The notes under the pieces: generated by a model
Seen by the model: the letters and a program-made list of their open reading frames with translations, nothing else
Told to the model about the DNA's origin: nothing
Databases searched by the model: none
Made by a program: the position numbers and the translations under genes
Source: Sphingobacteriaceae bacterium
Lineage (GTDB): Bacteria > Bacteroidota > Bacteroidia > B-17B0 > Aurantibacillaceae
Direction: 5' to 3'
Assembly (NCBI GenBank): GCA_002319075.1
Contig: NVQB01000001.1
Coordinates: 620,001 to 684,000 of the forward strand
Length of the DNA: 64,000 nt
Shown: in pieces, positions 1 to 9,322 of the stretch
How positions within the stretch are numbered: the first letter of the stretch is position 1
Layout: every line of letters begins with the position of its first letter

Positions 1-209
1 TTAATATTCAAATTATAAGACTTTTCACAAAACTTAGAAGTATGCTAAGTGATAATACGGAAATTCGGCTTGAAATAGAGAAAATCAAAAAGAAAATAAA
101 CAACCATTCGAAGAACATTGAACTAGTGTTCAAATACCTTGACGAACTTATTGAAAAAAAAGAAAATCCTAAGCCAAGAAAAAAAATTGGTTACAGTATG
201 AAAAATTAA
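1..209 (+). CDS. ORF6N domain-containing protein, C-terminal end (partial)
   Basis: An open frame runs in from the left edge (codons start at base 3) and ends at TAA 207-209. The 68 visible residues begin NIQIIRLFTKLRSML, continue with a Lys/Glu-rich helical stretch, then VFKYLDELIEKKENP and a basic tail. From memory this is the usual C-terminal pattern of Bacteroidota ORF6N proteins (NIxIMRAFVKLRxML followed by a coiled coil and a VFxYLxxLL segment). The N-terminal ORF6N DNA-binding domain lies outside the window. These proteins are phage- or antirepressor-related and often sit in genome islands, so the left border may be accessory DNA. The family call rests on the tail alone. Confidence 0.65.
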   Translation, partial: NIQIIRLFTKLRSMLSDNTEIRLEIEKIKKKINNHSKNIELVFKYLDELIEKKENPKPRKKIGYSMKN

Positions 210-216
210 TTCGAAA

Positions 217-335
217 TTATTTTACCTTCTCTACCCAATCTCCATGTTCGCGGATGGGTTCAATGAGCTCGTCTACAGCAGTTTCGCTGATTACATTTTT
301 TTAATCACTCTTGCCTTTGTACAAACTGACCCCTC
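217..335 (-). pseudogene. Broken second copy of the ispG 3' end
   Basis: Read on the minus strand, this stretch gives KNVISETAVDELIEPIREHG, then DWVEKVK and a TAA stop at 217-219. This closely matches the C-terminus of the intact IspG encoded at 1777-3756 (KNVTSETAVDELIGLIREHG...). Upstream of it VSLYKGK also matches, but in another frame, so a small deletion has shifted the frame near 308-312. Homology fades beyond about 335. The longest exact DNA match to the intact gene includes 233-249, identical to 1796-1812. With no start and a frameshift it cannot be functional. It looks like the former 3' end of ispG, cut off when the membrane gene at 461-1780 arrived with a new ispG end. Confidence 0.8.
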
Positions 336-460
336 CTTAACGAGCAATCTGAGTAGAGTGGTGAACGCTTCAGCATAAAGAAAATTCGAAACCGGGAAAG
401 AAAACAGGATTCGTAATAAAAACAAACTAGTGTTATACTGTTCCGTTATGACGGTGCTGG

Positions 461-1780
461 TTAGTCAACCAAAATCCAGCCCATATGATAATTAAACATC
501 AAACACTGTAAAACGGTTGAAAGGACAATGATACTAACAAAAACTATTTTCCATCTCCAATAATAATAAACTACGTATAAGAAATAAATAGCACACACTA
601 CTACTAAAGCTTTGTACCGATAAAGAAAAACATAAAATTGAGGATCTAATCCAAACCAAATAAGATGAACAATAATTACTACTGGCACAAATAACCAAAA
701 CGACTTAAGTTGCGTCTTAAAAAGAAATAAAATAAATAAAAGCATGAATGGATTGGGTTGTATATAACGATTTATACCATTCAGATAAGTGCCGTTGTAG
801 TCACCATACCAGTACCACTCGGGATTAGTGAACACAATACTCATAAAACTCATCAGCAGAAAAAAGAGGGAAAATAGTTCAGCCGGTGAAATCGCTGCCA
901 CAAAGTTTTTACTACTAAATCTTTTTCTAATAAGATTTACAGACATTGCTAGAAAAAGAACACCAAGGAGGCAATTAAACCAACTTAACCAGACCACTAA
1001 TTTTGGCGCTTCCCTGCTTAAAGGAAAACGCGGCAGGCCGAACTCTCGGCCCCAGGCGGTCGACTGGATGTCAAAGAATGCAAAAAAATGTCCGGTTTGA
1101 ATGAACTGAATAGTGCAAACGAGCAATAAGCCCAAAACAGAAGGGAGCAAAAAAGAAAATACTAAAGAACGCCAGGCAGAAAATTCAAGAAGATGTTTGT
1201 TAGTGTTGATAATCACTACCACTGCAATTGCAGCCGGAATAAAAAAAGCAAAGCTAGGGCGCGTTAAAGTTGCTATCAGAACTCCAGTAAACAACCACCA
1301 GGTCTGTTTTTTTTCCAAACCATATAATAAGACGGAGCAGGCTAAAAAAAACAGGGCCTCCGACAAGGGCGTAAATAAAAAAAACATAAAAGGCAAAGCC
1401 ATAAATATCACTAAAAGAGAGGGGTCTGGCTTAAAAGTGTTGCAAAGCAACAACAAAGCTACTCCATACAAAAACAGGTTTATTATGGATATAGTAAGAG
1501 GTCCGGAATTTGTAAGTGCCCAGAGATAAGAAAACAAAGGAAAAAAACCTGCATTACAGTTTTTATTTTCAAGATAAATGTACCCTTGATTTTTAAGAGA
1601 TTCGTAAAAAACAGAGTCACCCCTTACAAGGGTATTTGAAGAAGGCAGGAACTGAACTACATGAAGACCATGTAAAACTGCATAAACGAAAGAAAAGAAA
1701 AACAGATAGGATAGAATTAAAAACAAATAAGAAGAGTTGGTTCCACTTTTTATAAAATCTCTAAACACTTCGTATTTCAT
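461..1780 (-). CDS. Polytopic membrane protein, GT-C glycosyltransferase-like (PIG-V-like)
   Basis: This encodes 439 residues with roughly ten or more hydrophobic segments. After the first membrane segment a loop carries RGDSVFYESLKNQGY, followed by FFPLFSYLWAL and FTPLSEALFF. An acidic first loop and a PLSEALFF-type motif resemble GT-C mannosyltransferases of the PIG-V type, which move a sugar from a lipid carrier across the membrane. The acceptor cannot be told. I chose ATG 1778-1780 because it overlaps the ispG stop (TGA 1777-1779) as ATGA, which suggests translational coupling. A longer frame to 1801 would sit inside ispG. The gene lies between intact ispG and the broken ispG end, so it is probably a recent arrival. 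The function is inferred from motif resemblance only. Confidence 0.6.
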   Translation of the reverse strand: MKYEVFRDFIKSGTNSSYLFLILSYLFFFSFVYAVLHGLHVVQFLPSSNTLVRGDSVFYESLKNQGYIYLENKNCNAGFFPLFSYLWALTNSGPLTISIINLFLYGVALLLLCNTFKPDPSLLVIFMALPFMFFLFTPLSEALFFLACSVLLYGLEKKQTWWLFTGVLIATLTRPSFAFFIPAAIAVVVIINTNKHLLEFSAWRSLVFSFLLPSVLGLLLVCTIQFIQTGHFFAFFDIQSTAWGREFGLPRFPLSREAPKLVVWLSWFNCLLGVLFLAMSVNLIRKRFSSKNFVAAISPAELFSLFFLLMSFMSIVFTNPEWYWYGDYNGTYLNGINRYIQPNPFMLLFILFLFKTQLKSFWLFVPVVIIVHLIWFGLDPQFYVFLYRYKALVVVCAIYFLYVVYYYWRWKIVFVSIIVLSTVLQCLMFNYHMGWILVD

Positions 1781-3756
1781 CCAACCGCCCTCTCCACCCA
1801 ATCTCCATGTTCACGGATGAGCCCTATGAGTTCATCCACAGCCGTTTCACTGGTGACGTTTTTCTTAACCACTTCTTTGCCCTTGTATAAACTGATCTTA
1901 CCCGGGCCCGTACCAACATAACCGTAATCGGCATCTGCCATTTCACCAGGACCATTTACTATACAGCCCATGATACCGATTTTAATTCCTTTAAGATGAT
2001 CGGTGCGCTCCCGGATTTTTTGAGTGGTTTCCTGGAGATCAAAAAGTGTACGTCCACAACTTGGACAAGAGATATATTCAGTTTTACTTATACGAGTGCG
2101 CGTTGCCTGTAAGATTCCAAACGCCGTTGAATTACAAATTTGTGTGCTCACACCCTTGCCCACTTGCCCGCTCGAACGCCCACCGGGCTTTGCGACGTGT
2201 TTAATCCAGACCCCATCTCCAAACCCGTCCAACAATAAGCCACCCATATCTGTGCTGCTGTACAATTGAAATTGTTCTTCACTTAATTCGTGATAATTAC
2301 ATTTAATAATAAAAGGCAATTTACACTCCTGAAGTTTCAAGTCAATAGCCATTCGACGTAGTTCTGGCATGGTGTGAGTATTGAAAGAATCTAACACCAA
2401 ACAAACTTTTGCTTCGTTTTTAATACGACCAATAAAGTCTTCAGTTAACGTTTCAATGTCAACCGCTACAAAATTAAGGAAAGAAGATTTATCTTTTACT
2501 TTGAAATATTCTTCACCGCAAAATAAGGGATAAGCTCTATCCTGAGTTTTATTTTTTAACCAGGCCTCTGAGTTATATATTAATCCAAGAGTTCCAGGAA
2601 TTTCAAAATTTATTTCGTTATCACCAAGGAATAAATAATCTACTGCAAGATCTGTAAGATTCCATTTATCCAAAGGGACCGAATAATTATATCCCACGCC
2701 GAATAAGCTCGCAGCAGTAACCTCAGACTTCATACTAAAGTCTGCAATAACCCTGGGCACGTTGTGATTACCTATATTGATAATCTCTTTTGTGACGTTA
2801 CGTGTATAATCATAAGGACTATAAGGTAACTCTTCAACCAGAGGTTTAATGGCCTTGTGTTCTTTTCTAAGAGAATAGCGTTCGGCCAAAATTTTAGCGA
2901 CAGGAATTTCGAATTCAGGTTCTTCTGTTAATGACACACGAATGGTGTCTCCCAGCCCATCTTCCAATAAAGTACCGATGCCCACAGCAGATTTAATTCT
3001 GCCATCTTCACCATCACCTGCTTCTGTAACACCTAAATGTAAAGGATAATTGCGATTGGTCTCCATCATCTTCGCAACCAGCAAACGGTAAGCTTGAACC
3101 ATCACCTGAGTGTTACTTGCCTTCATGGAGATAACGATATTAAAATAATTGTTTTCTTCGCAAATTCTTAAAAACTCAAGCGCGCTTTCAACCATTCCCA
3201 ATGGTGTGTCACCATAACGACTTAAGATACGATCGCTCAAAGACCCATGATTGGTACCGATACGCATAGCAGTTCCGTACTCCTTACAAATTTTTACAAG
3301 CGGTGTAAACCGCGTTCTTATTCTCTCCAGCTCTGATTCGTAAGCAGAATCGGTGTAATCAATTGTTTCAAATTTTTTCTTATCGGCGTAGTTTCCGGGA
3401 TTTACACGTACTTTTTCAATAACACGTGCGGCAAACTCAGCAGCGTTAGGCGTAAAATGAATATCCGCGCATATTGGAGTGTTGTAACCCCGCGCAACTA
3501 ATTCTTTTTTTATAAGTTCAAGGTTGCGTGCTTCATTCATACTAGGCGCTGTTATACGCACCAATTCGCAGCCTGCTTCAATCATGCGAATACTTTGTTC
3601 CACTGTTCCTTTAGTGTCCATTGTATCGGTCGTAGTCATACTTTGAACACGAATGGGATTATAAGCCCCCATTTTCAAATCACCAATGGTTACTTCGCGC
3701 GTTATAAAACGGGAATATTCTGTGAGGCTATTGCTGTATTTATTAGAAAAATGCAT
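1777..3756 (-). CDS. ispG: 4-hydroxy-3-methylbut-2-enyl diphosphate synthase, long Bacteroidota form
   Basis: IspG (GcpE) is the cytoplasmic [4Fe-4S] enzyme that converts 2-C-methylerythritol 2,4-cyclodiphosphate to HMBPP in the MEP isoprenoid pathway. The protein opens with a TIM-barrel region (VRVNPGNYADKKKF, RIGTNHGSLSDRI). It ends with a reductase-like domain carrying the cluster ligands CPSCGRT and GIMGCIVNGPGEM. At 659 residues it is far longer than the roughly 370-residue E. coli protein, because it carries the middle insertion seen in Bacteroidota, Chlamydiae and plants. I start at ATG 3754-3756 (MHFSNKYSNSLTEYSR); a TTG at 3774 would add six residues. The stop overlaps the start of the downstream membrane gene. 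Confidence 0.97.
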   Translation of the reverse strand: MHFSNKYSNSLTEYSRFITREVTIGDLKMGAYNPIRVQSMTTTDTMDTKGTVEQSIRMIEAGCELVRITAPSMNEARNLELIKKELVARGYNTPICADIHFTPNAAEFAARVIEKVRVNPGNYADKKKFETIDYTDSAYESELERIRTRFTPLVKICKEYGTAMRIGTNHGSLSDRILSRYGDTPLGMVESALEFLRICEENNYFNIVISMKASNTQVMVQAYRLLVAKMMETNRNYPLHLGVTEAGDGEDGRIKSAVGIGTLLEDGLGDTIRVSLTEEPEFEIPVAKILAERYSLRKEHKAIKPLVEELPYSPYDYTRNVTKEIINIGNHNVPRVIADFSMKSEVTAASLFGVGYNYSVPLDKWNLTDLAVDYLFLGDNEINFEIPGTLGLIYNSEAWLKNKTQDRAYPLFCGEEYFKVKDKSSFLNFVAVDIETLTEDFIGRIKNEAKVCLVLDSFNTHTMPELRRMAIDLKLQECKLPFIIKCNYHELSEEQFQLYSSTDMGGLLLDGFGDGVWIKHVAKPGGRSSGQVGKGVSTQICNSTAFGILQATRTRISKTEYISCPSCGRTLFDLQETTQKIRERTDHLKGIKIGIMGCIVNGPGEMADADYGYVGTGPGKISLYKGKEVVKKNVTSETAVDELIGLIREHGDWVERAVG

Positions 3757-3867
3757 GATTAAAAAGAAGCTCAAAGATACTAAAGAAAGCGCTTGAAAAA
3801 GGGCTAAAATCGCGTTAATTTAGTGTAAAATAATTGCCGCCGAAGCAGTTTACAAAAGGACTATAAA

Positions 3868-6804
3868 CTATCTGATCTCCAGTTCATCTACAAAAATAAA
3901 AGCGTCCCCGCCTTTGCCCACGTGCCATTCGGGGAGTTTACCGTAATTTTTTGCCACAATTTTCAGGTAGCGTGCTGAGACTTTCTGCGCAAGTTCTTTT
4001 TGAAAAGTGAATATCTTCACAGCTTGTTCTTCAGGCTTTATACCGCATGTTACCGAGTCAAGTAACTTAAAACTCATGTTGTCATCCGACACATAAAAAT
4101 CTACGCTGGCAGGAAACAAAATCCATGAGCGACTATCCTGCAGACAATTTAAACTGAGATAAGAAATTTCTTTATCCTCCTTTAAATCCACCAGACACTC
4201 AAAATCCTGCGATTGATAACCGAGCCAGTTACCCTTGCGCCAGTCTTTGTCGGCAATAATGCCGTCAATTAATGTCTGAGAGCCTTCTGAAGCATATTGT
4301 GGATTTGCTTTCGACTTAATCGTAATATCATAGTTATATTTTATTTTGTAAAATGATGCTGTGATAATCGCACTGGTATCCTGCCCGGCAAAAGTTCTTG
4401 CTTTAACTGTTGTATTTTTATCCACTAAAAACGAACTTGTATAAGGCGTCGATTTTTTTGTAGGTTCCGAACCATCTTTTGTATAGTATGTTGTAGCGAT
4501 GTTAATGTTTACGTTAGCTATACTAACGTCTAACTTATCTTTAAAAACCTGGCTGGTAGAAATAATGACCGGCGAAGGAATAATTTCTGCTCCGCCGATA
4601 GAAGAAGAGATTGGTTTACTGCCATAAACATCTTTGGAGTTAGCCGATGGTGTATATATAAAATTTAATGTTCCGCCGGCAATAAGTGCGGCATGATCTA
4701 AGGAGGCACTCATCTGCGTTTTACCGTTTAGCGCAAGTCCCTTCACAGGTTTATTTTGCAATGCATCCGAAGTGATTATAAATTTCTTACCATTATCGAG
4801 ATTGATTTTTACACTTTTAAAAATTGGTTCAGCTACAGTATAGACAGGGTTTCCCGGACAAACAGGATAGAAGCCCATAGAACTGAATATATACCAGGCG
4901 CTCATTTGTCCGCAATCTTCATTTCCTATTAAACCATCTGGAGAATTCAAATAAAAATCATTACAAATCTGGTGTACACGTTCAATTGTTTTTTGCGGAC
5001 TTCCTACATAATTATACAAATACGCCATGTGATGACTTGGCTCATTGCCATGAGCGTATTGACCAATTAACCCTGTGACATCTGCCTGATCTCTGCCTCT
5101 CGTTTTTTGCGATGTGGTAAATAACTCATCTAACTTTTTGCTGAAATTCTCTTTACTGCCATGTAATTTAATGAGCCCTTCAATATCCTGAGGAACTGCG
5201 AAAGAATAATGCCAACTGTTACCCTCAGTAAAATGATTATTAATTTCTGATGGATAAAATGGTGTTAACCAATTGCCGTTTTTTCGCGGTCGCATACAGC
5301 CCGATTGCGCATCGAATAAATTTTTATACGATTGAGCCCTTTTTAAATACTCACCCAAATCTTCTTTCTTTAAAAGGAGTTTCCCGACTTTTGCGATGCA
5401 CCAATTGTCGTAAGCATACTCCAGACTTTTGCTAACACTTTCGCTTTCATCATCGATTTGTAAAAACTTATTATTGTTAAATATGGGAATGCCATAAGCG
5501 GAATAATTTGCGGCAGCTTTAATGGCCTGAAAGGCGAGCTCTTTATCAAAGCCACCAATACCTTTTGTCATGGCATCGGCAATAACAGAAACAGAATGAA
5601 ATCCAATCATACAATCTGTTTCATTTGCTGAAAGTTCCCACATGGGTAAACGTCCCGACTGTTGGTATTGTACTAAAAAAGTATTTATAAAATCAGAAGC
5701 GCGTTTTGGTTCAATAATTGTCATTAAAGGATTCAGAGCCCGGTAGGTATCCCATAAAGAAAAAACAGTGTAATTTGTAAAGCCATTTGCAGTATGCAAT
5801 TTATCATCTCTCCCTCTATAGCGATTGTCTACATCCATATTCAGAGAAGGATGGATGCATGTATGATACAGTGCTGAATAAAAAACAGTCATCTTCTCTT
5901 TGTCTGGTTCAGTAATCTCGATCTTGCTAAGTTGTTTACTCCACGTATCTTCTGCGGCCTTTTTATATTTTTCGAAATCCCAATGTGTACCTTCAGCCGC
6001 CATGTTTTTTATGGCTCCTTCTATTCCTGTTGAAGAAATTGCGACTTTGACTGTCAGCGGTTTTCCATCACTGTTGTCGAAACGAAAAAAAGCGCCTTCA
6101 GGTCTGCCGTCCTTTTTTCCAAGGAATTCTTTGAACACTCGGCCCGTTGCTATTTGTGCTTTTGTAAAAGGTTTCGAGAATTTCATTACAAAATAAACGT
6201 GTTGATTTTGAGCCCATGCTTTGCTCACGCGGTAACCAGTAACGGTAACGCTATCCATTATTCTGATTCCGCAATTTAAAGTTTGATCACGGTGCAAAAG
6301 ATCTATGATAATATTAGCTTGTTCTGTTTTCGGAAAGGTGTAACGATGAATGCCTAAGCGGGGTGTTACCGTTAATTCGGCCTTTATTTTATCATCATCC
6401 AAGAGTACTTCGTAAAACCCCGGCCCCGCTTTCTCATTGGCATGCGAGAATTTTGAAGCGTAAACTCTATTATCCATAGAAGGCTCGCCAACCATTGGCA
6501 TTAAAAGAATATCACCATAATCACTGCAACCAGTTCCGCTCAAATGGGTATGCGAAAACCCATAGATGGACTCATCGCTATAATGATAGCCGCTGCATCC
6601 GTCCCAGCTATCATCCACCCTGGTATCGGGACTAAGCTGAACCATACCAAACGGAAGCACCGCCCCTGGAAAAGTATGTCCGTGACCGCCTGTGCCAATA
6701 AACGGATTCACATACTGATTGTAATTTGTTTGCGAAATTACAATTCCGCAAGAGGTTATAAATACTAGAAGAAAAAGACGTTTTAGAATGAGTTTTTTAG
6801 TCAT
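3868..6804 (-). CDS. Secreted GH92 alpha-mannosidase with chitobiase-C and F5/8C-like modules
   Basis: GH92 enzymes are Ca2+-dependent exo-alpha-mannosidases acting on N-glycan mannose. A Sec signal peptide (about residues 1-25) is followed by NPFIGTGGHGHTFPGAVLPF, the family hallmark. Near residue 628 is GNEDCGQMSAWYIFSSMGFY, the conserved active-site region. After the roughly 730-residue catalytic part come a chitobiase/hexosaminidase C-terminal-like module (about 755-835, with YYTKDGSEPT) and a discoidin-type (F5/8C) module (about 845-978). These appended modules probably help bind glycans or surfaces. This is the last gene of the nine-gene minus-strand run and starts 19 bp after the beta-mannosidase stop. 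The alpha-1,2 versus 1,3 or 1,6 specificity cannot be read from the sequence. Confidence 0.95.
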   Translation of the reverse strand: MTKKLILKRLFLLVFITSCGIVISQTNYNQYVNPFIGTGGHGHTFPGAVLPFGMVQLSPDTRVDDSWDGCSGYHYSDESIYGFSHTHLSGTGCSDYGDILLMPMVGEPSMDNRVYASKFSHANEKAGPGFYEVLLDDDKIKAELTVTPRLGIHRYTFPKTEQANIIIDLLHRDQTLNCGIRIMDSVTVTGYRVSKAWAQNQHVYFVMKFSKPFTKAQIATGRVFKEFLGKKDGRPEGAFFRFDNSDGKPLTVKVAISSTGIEGAIKNMAAEGTHWDFEKYKKAAEDTWSKQLSKIEITEPDKEKMTVFYSALYHTCIHPSLNMDVDNRYRGRDDKLHTANGFTNYTVFSLWDTYRALNPLMTIIEPKRASDFINTFLVQYQQSGRLPMWELSANETDCMIGFHSVSVIADAMTKGIGGFDKELAFQAIKAAANYSAYGIPIFNNNKFLQIDDESESVSKSLEYAYDNWCIAKVGKLLLKKEDLGEYLKRAQSYKNLFDAQSGCMRPRKNGNWLTPFYPSEINNHFTEGNSWHYSFAVPQDIEGLIKLHGSKENFSKKLDELFTTSQKTRGRDQADVTGLIGQYAHGNEPSHHMAYLYNYVGSPQKTIERVHQICNDFYLNSPDGLIGNEDCGQMSAWYIFSSMGFYPVCPGNPVYTVAEPIFKSVKINLDNGKKFIITSDALQNKPVKGLALNGKTQMSASLDHAALIAGGTLNFIYTPSANSKDVYGSKPISSSIGGAEIIPSPVIISTSQVFKDKLDVSIANVNINIATTYYTKDGSEPTKKSTPYTSSFLVDKNTTVKARTFAGQDTSAIITASFYKIKYNYDITIKSKANPQYASEGSQTLIDGIIADKDWRKGNWLGYQSQDFECLVDLKEDKEISYLSLNCLQDSRSWILFPASVDFYVSDDNMSFKLLDSVTCGIKPEEQAVKIFTFQKELAQKVSARYLKIVAKNYGKLPEWHVGKGGDAFIFVDELEIR

Positions 6805-6823
6805 GGTAGTTTAATACTGAATT

Positions 6824-9322
6824 CTATAAATTATTAAGTACTGTTACTTTTAGTTTGAGTTCTTGTTTTTTATCTGTGCTTTTGAATGTTATCCTCTTCT
6901 TTTGTCCCGCCTCCAGGTCAAAGAAATTTTCGCTTAAAGTTACTTCAAAATTTTCATCAAATAAATAGACGTCTTTTGCAAAAAAACCGGAACTGACTTC
7001 AATCGTTTTTGAGTCTATTTTTTTAATATTAATGCTGGTCTGAGGAAGTTTCAGATTTTTTGGAGTGACAAAAAAATAATAATCAGAGGCCAGTATTTTT
7101 TTTGATCCCAGTTCTATTTTCAAATACGAGGTAGTAGAGTCAAAAAGAGGTAATTCTTTTTTACCAAGTACCAGGGATGTGACTTTTGTATGAGTCATCG
7201 TAACTTTGAATTCTCTCTCCCACAGAACTTCTGATTTGAAATTAAGAATCTTAAGTCTTAGTTGAGATTCAAAATCTTTTAGTGAGTCACTAACACATTT
7301 TATTTCAAAAGAATTTAAGTTTTCATTAACCGAAACCAATTGCGTCTTATAGAGATTAGAAAGAGAATAATACAGGGCTTTAGGCTGTTTAAAATAATCT
7401 ATCGCGCTCCAGGTAACTCCCGGCCAGCAATCATTGAGCTGCCAGAAAAGTGTTCCCATGCAATAGGGTTTGTTTCTGCGATGCGCCTCAATAGCTATCT
7501 TCATGCCATCACGCTGGAGGAGTTGCGAAACATAAATATAGTCTTTGAAATCCTTAGGAATCTTGTAATCACGTGCCATATAAGCCTCAATGGTTTCAAA
7601 GCCTGTTTTATGTTTTTGATGGCCCCGAACAGGTATAGAAGTCAAATTCCAGTCTTGTGAAGGAGCGAAGGCTTTAAAAGTACTTAAAGCAGGTAAAGAT
7701 TGAAATCCATATTCTGATACAAACCTGCCCACCTTAGTTTTATATACTGAAAATGGCTGCATTCCCCACCAAACGCCCCAATAGTGCAAATCACCCGAGC
7801 TCAAGCTCTCTTTTCTTCCCCATCCTATTGCCGGAGACGACTCCCAATAAGGTTTTTGATCGTATGTTTTTATTGTTGTGGGAATAAGTTCCTGAAACAA
7901 CTTCTTGTAGTTATTCCAAATCTCCAATGAATCTTTTGAAGAATAGTTGAATTGTTTTTGCCAGCCCCAGTTAAACCAGCCCTCACTATTTTCGTTGTTG
8001 CCACACCAAAGCGCTAAGGAGGGATGATTCCTCAAACGCTTTGTTTGTTGTATAACTTCCTCTTTTACGTTATCCAGAAAATCTTTATCGCCCGGATACA
8101 TAGCGCAGGCAAACATCAGATCCTGCCAGACTAAAATTCCATGCTCATCGCAGGCATTGTAAAACTCATCATCGCCATACACACCGCCACCCCATACCCT
8201 CAACATATTCATGTGAGCTTCTTTACAAACTGCTATTTCCGCAAAAAAATATTCTTTCGATTTTGGTCTTAGAAAAATATCGGAGGGGATGTAATTCGCG
8301 CCTTTCATAAATACAGGCTTACCGTTTAATTTAAAATAAAACGACTTTCCCACCGAATCTTCCTGATTTATCAATTCAATGGTGCGCAGACCAACACTTA
8401 AAGAACTATGATCTATTTCGGTTTGTTTTTTTAAAACGGTGGCAGAATAATAATACAAATATGGTTCACCCAAACCGTTACTCCACCAGCGTTTTGGATT
8501 TTTAATCTGAATAGACAAGGTATCTGAATTATACCCCGGATGTAAAGCAATTCGTTTTTTCTTTTTAGCAGCAGGAACTTTAATATCATTTCTTTTTTGC
8601 TGGCCGAGGCTAAATTGAAAACTATCAGTTACAGAGGAATTGGTCTCCAGTATAAAATCTAAATACGCAATGGAATCATTTATACTTTTAATTAGGTAAC
8701 GTAAAGATTCAATTTTGACCTCATTCCAATAAACCAATCTTACTGGTTTCCAAATACCACAAGTGGCAAAGCGTGGGCCGAAATCCCAACCATACTGAAA
8801 TTGAGCTTTCCGAGTAAAAATTCGTTCGCCTTCTGGTAAAGAATACGCAAGTTTTGCAGCCTTTTCCTTCCCTTTTTTTACAGCAGATTCAAAAACAACT
8901 TTGATGTTATTTCCACCAATTTTTAGTAGCTTTTTTACATCTACTTTCCAGGCACGAAACATATTGTCTGCGGAAAAAAGGAGCGAATCATTCAGATAAA
9001 CCCTGGCGTAGGTATCTAAACCTTCGAAAATTAATTCAATATGTTTATTTGTTAAAAGAGTTTTATCACAAATTAAACCCGTTGTATATTCCCAGTTCTC
9101 ATTTTCTATCCATTGTAATTTTTTTTCGTTATCAGAATAAAACGGATCATCAATGAGATTATTTTTAAAAAGATCAGCCACAACATTTCCTGGAACTGTT
9201 GCTTGATGCCATAACTTGTCGCCGCTTTTTTTAAATTTCCAGGAAGACAAAGTTTGGGTTTGAGCATAAGTGGCAGCAGCTGCAACCCAAAACAAAACAG
9301 CATATATAACTTTTTTCTTCAA
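6824..9322 (-). CDS. Secreted GH2 beta-mannosidase
   Basis: This 832-residue exo-beta-mannosidase has the GH2 order: signal peptide (KKKVIYAVLFWVAAAATYAQ), sugar-binding domain (GLDTYARVYLND), immunoglobulin-like domain, TIM barrel and C-terminal sandwich. The acid/base sits in WCGNNENSEG (about residue 440) and the nucleophile in FVSEYGFQSLP (about residue 535). RVWGGGVYGDDEFYNACDEH is typical of beta-mannosidases rather than beta-galactosidases. Its natural target would be the Man-beta-1,4-GlcNAc bond of the N-glycan core. The start codon is TTG (9320-9322), overlapping the cutC stop as TTGA; no ATG lies before the signal peptide. Confidence 0.94.
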   Translation of the reverse strand: MKKKVIYAVLFWVAAAATYAQTQTLSSWKFKKSGDKLWHQATVPGNVVADLFKNNLIDDPFYSDNEKKLQWIENENWEYTTGLICDKTLLTNKHIELIFEGLDTYARVYLNDSLLFSADNMFRAWKVDVKKLLKIGGNNIKVVFESAVKKGKEKAAKLAYSLPEGERIFTRKAQFQYGWDFGPRFATCGIWKPVRLVYWNEVKIESLRYLIKSINDSIAYLDFILETNSSVTDSFQFSLGQQKRNDIKVPAAKKKKRIALHPGYNSDTLSIQIKNPKRWWSNGLGEPYLYYYSATVLKKQTEIDHSSLSVGLRTIELINQEDSVGKSFYFKLNGKPVFMKGANYIPSDIFLRPKSKEYFFAEIAVCKEAHMNMLRVWGGGVYGDDEFYNACDEHGILVWQDLMFACAMYPGDKDFLDNVKEEVIQQTKRLRNHPSLALWCGNNENSEGWFNWGWQKQFNYSSKDSLEIWNNYKKLFQELIPTTIKTYDQKPYWESSPAIGWGRKESLSSGDLHYWGVWWGMQPFSVYKTKVGRFVSEYGFQSLPALSTFKAFAPSQDWNLTSIPVRGHQKHKTGFETIEAYMARDYKIPKDFKDYIYVSQLLQRDGMKIAIEAHRRNKPYCMGTLFWQLNDCWPGVTWSAIDYFKQPKALYYSLSNLYKTQLVSVNENLNSFEIKCVSDSLKDFESQLRLKILNFKSEVLWEREFKVTMTHTKVTSLVLGKKELPLFDSTTSYLKIELGSKKILASDYYFFVTPKNLKLPQTSINIKKIDSKTIEVSSGFFAKDVYLFDENFEVTLSENFFDLEAGQKKRITFKSTDKKQELKLKVTVLNNL

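Noticed and set aside
828-1529. Two plus-strand open frames opposite the GT-C-like membrane gene
   Set aside because: They are Lys/Arg/Asn-rich, have no domain or signal and lie fully inside the well-supported minus-strand gene.
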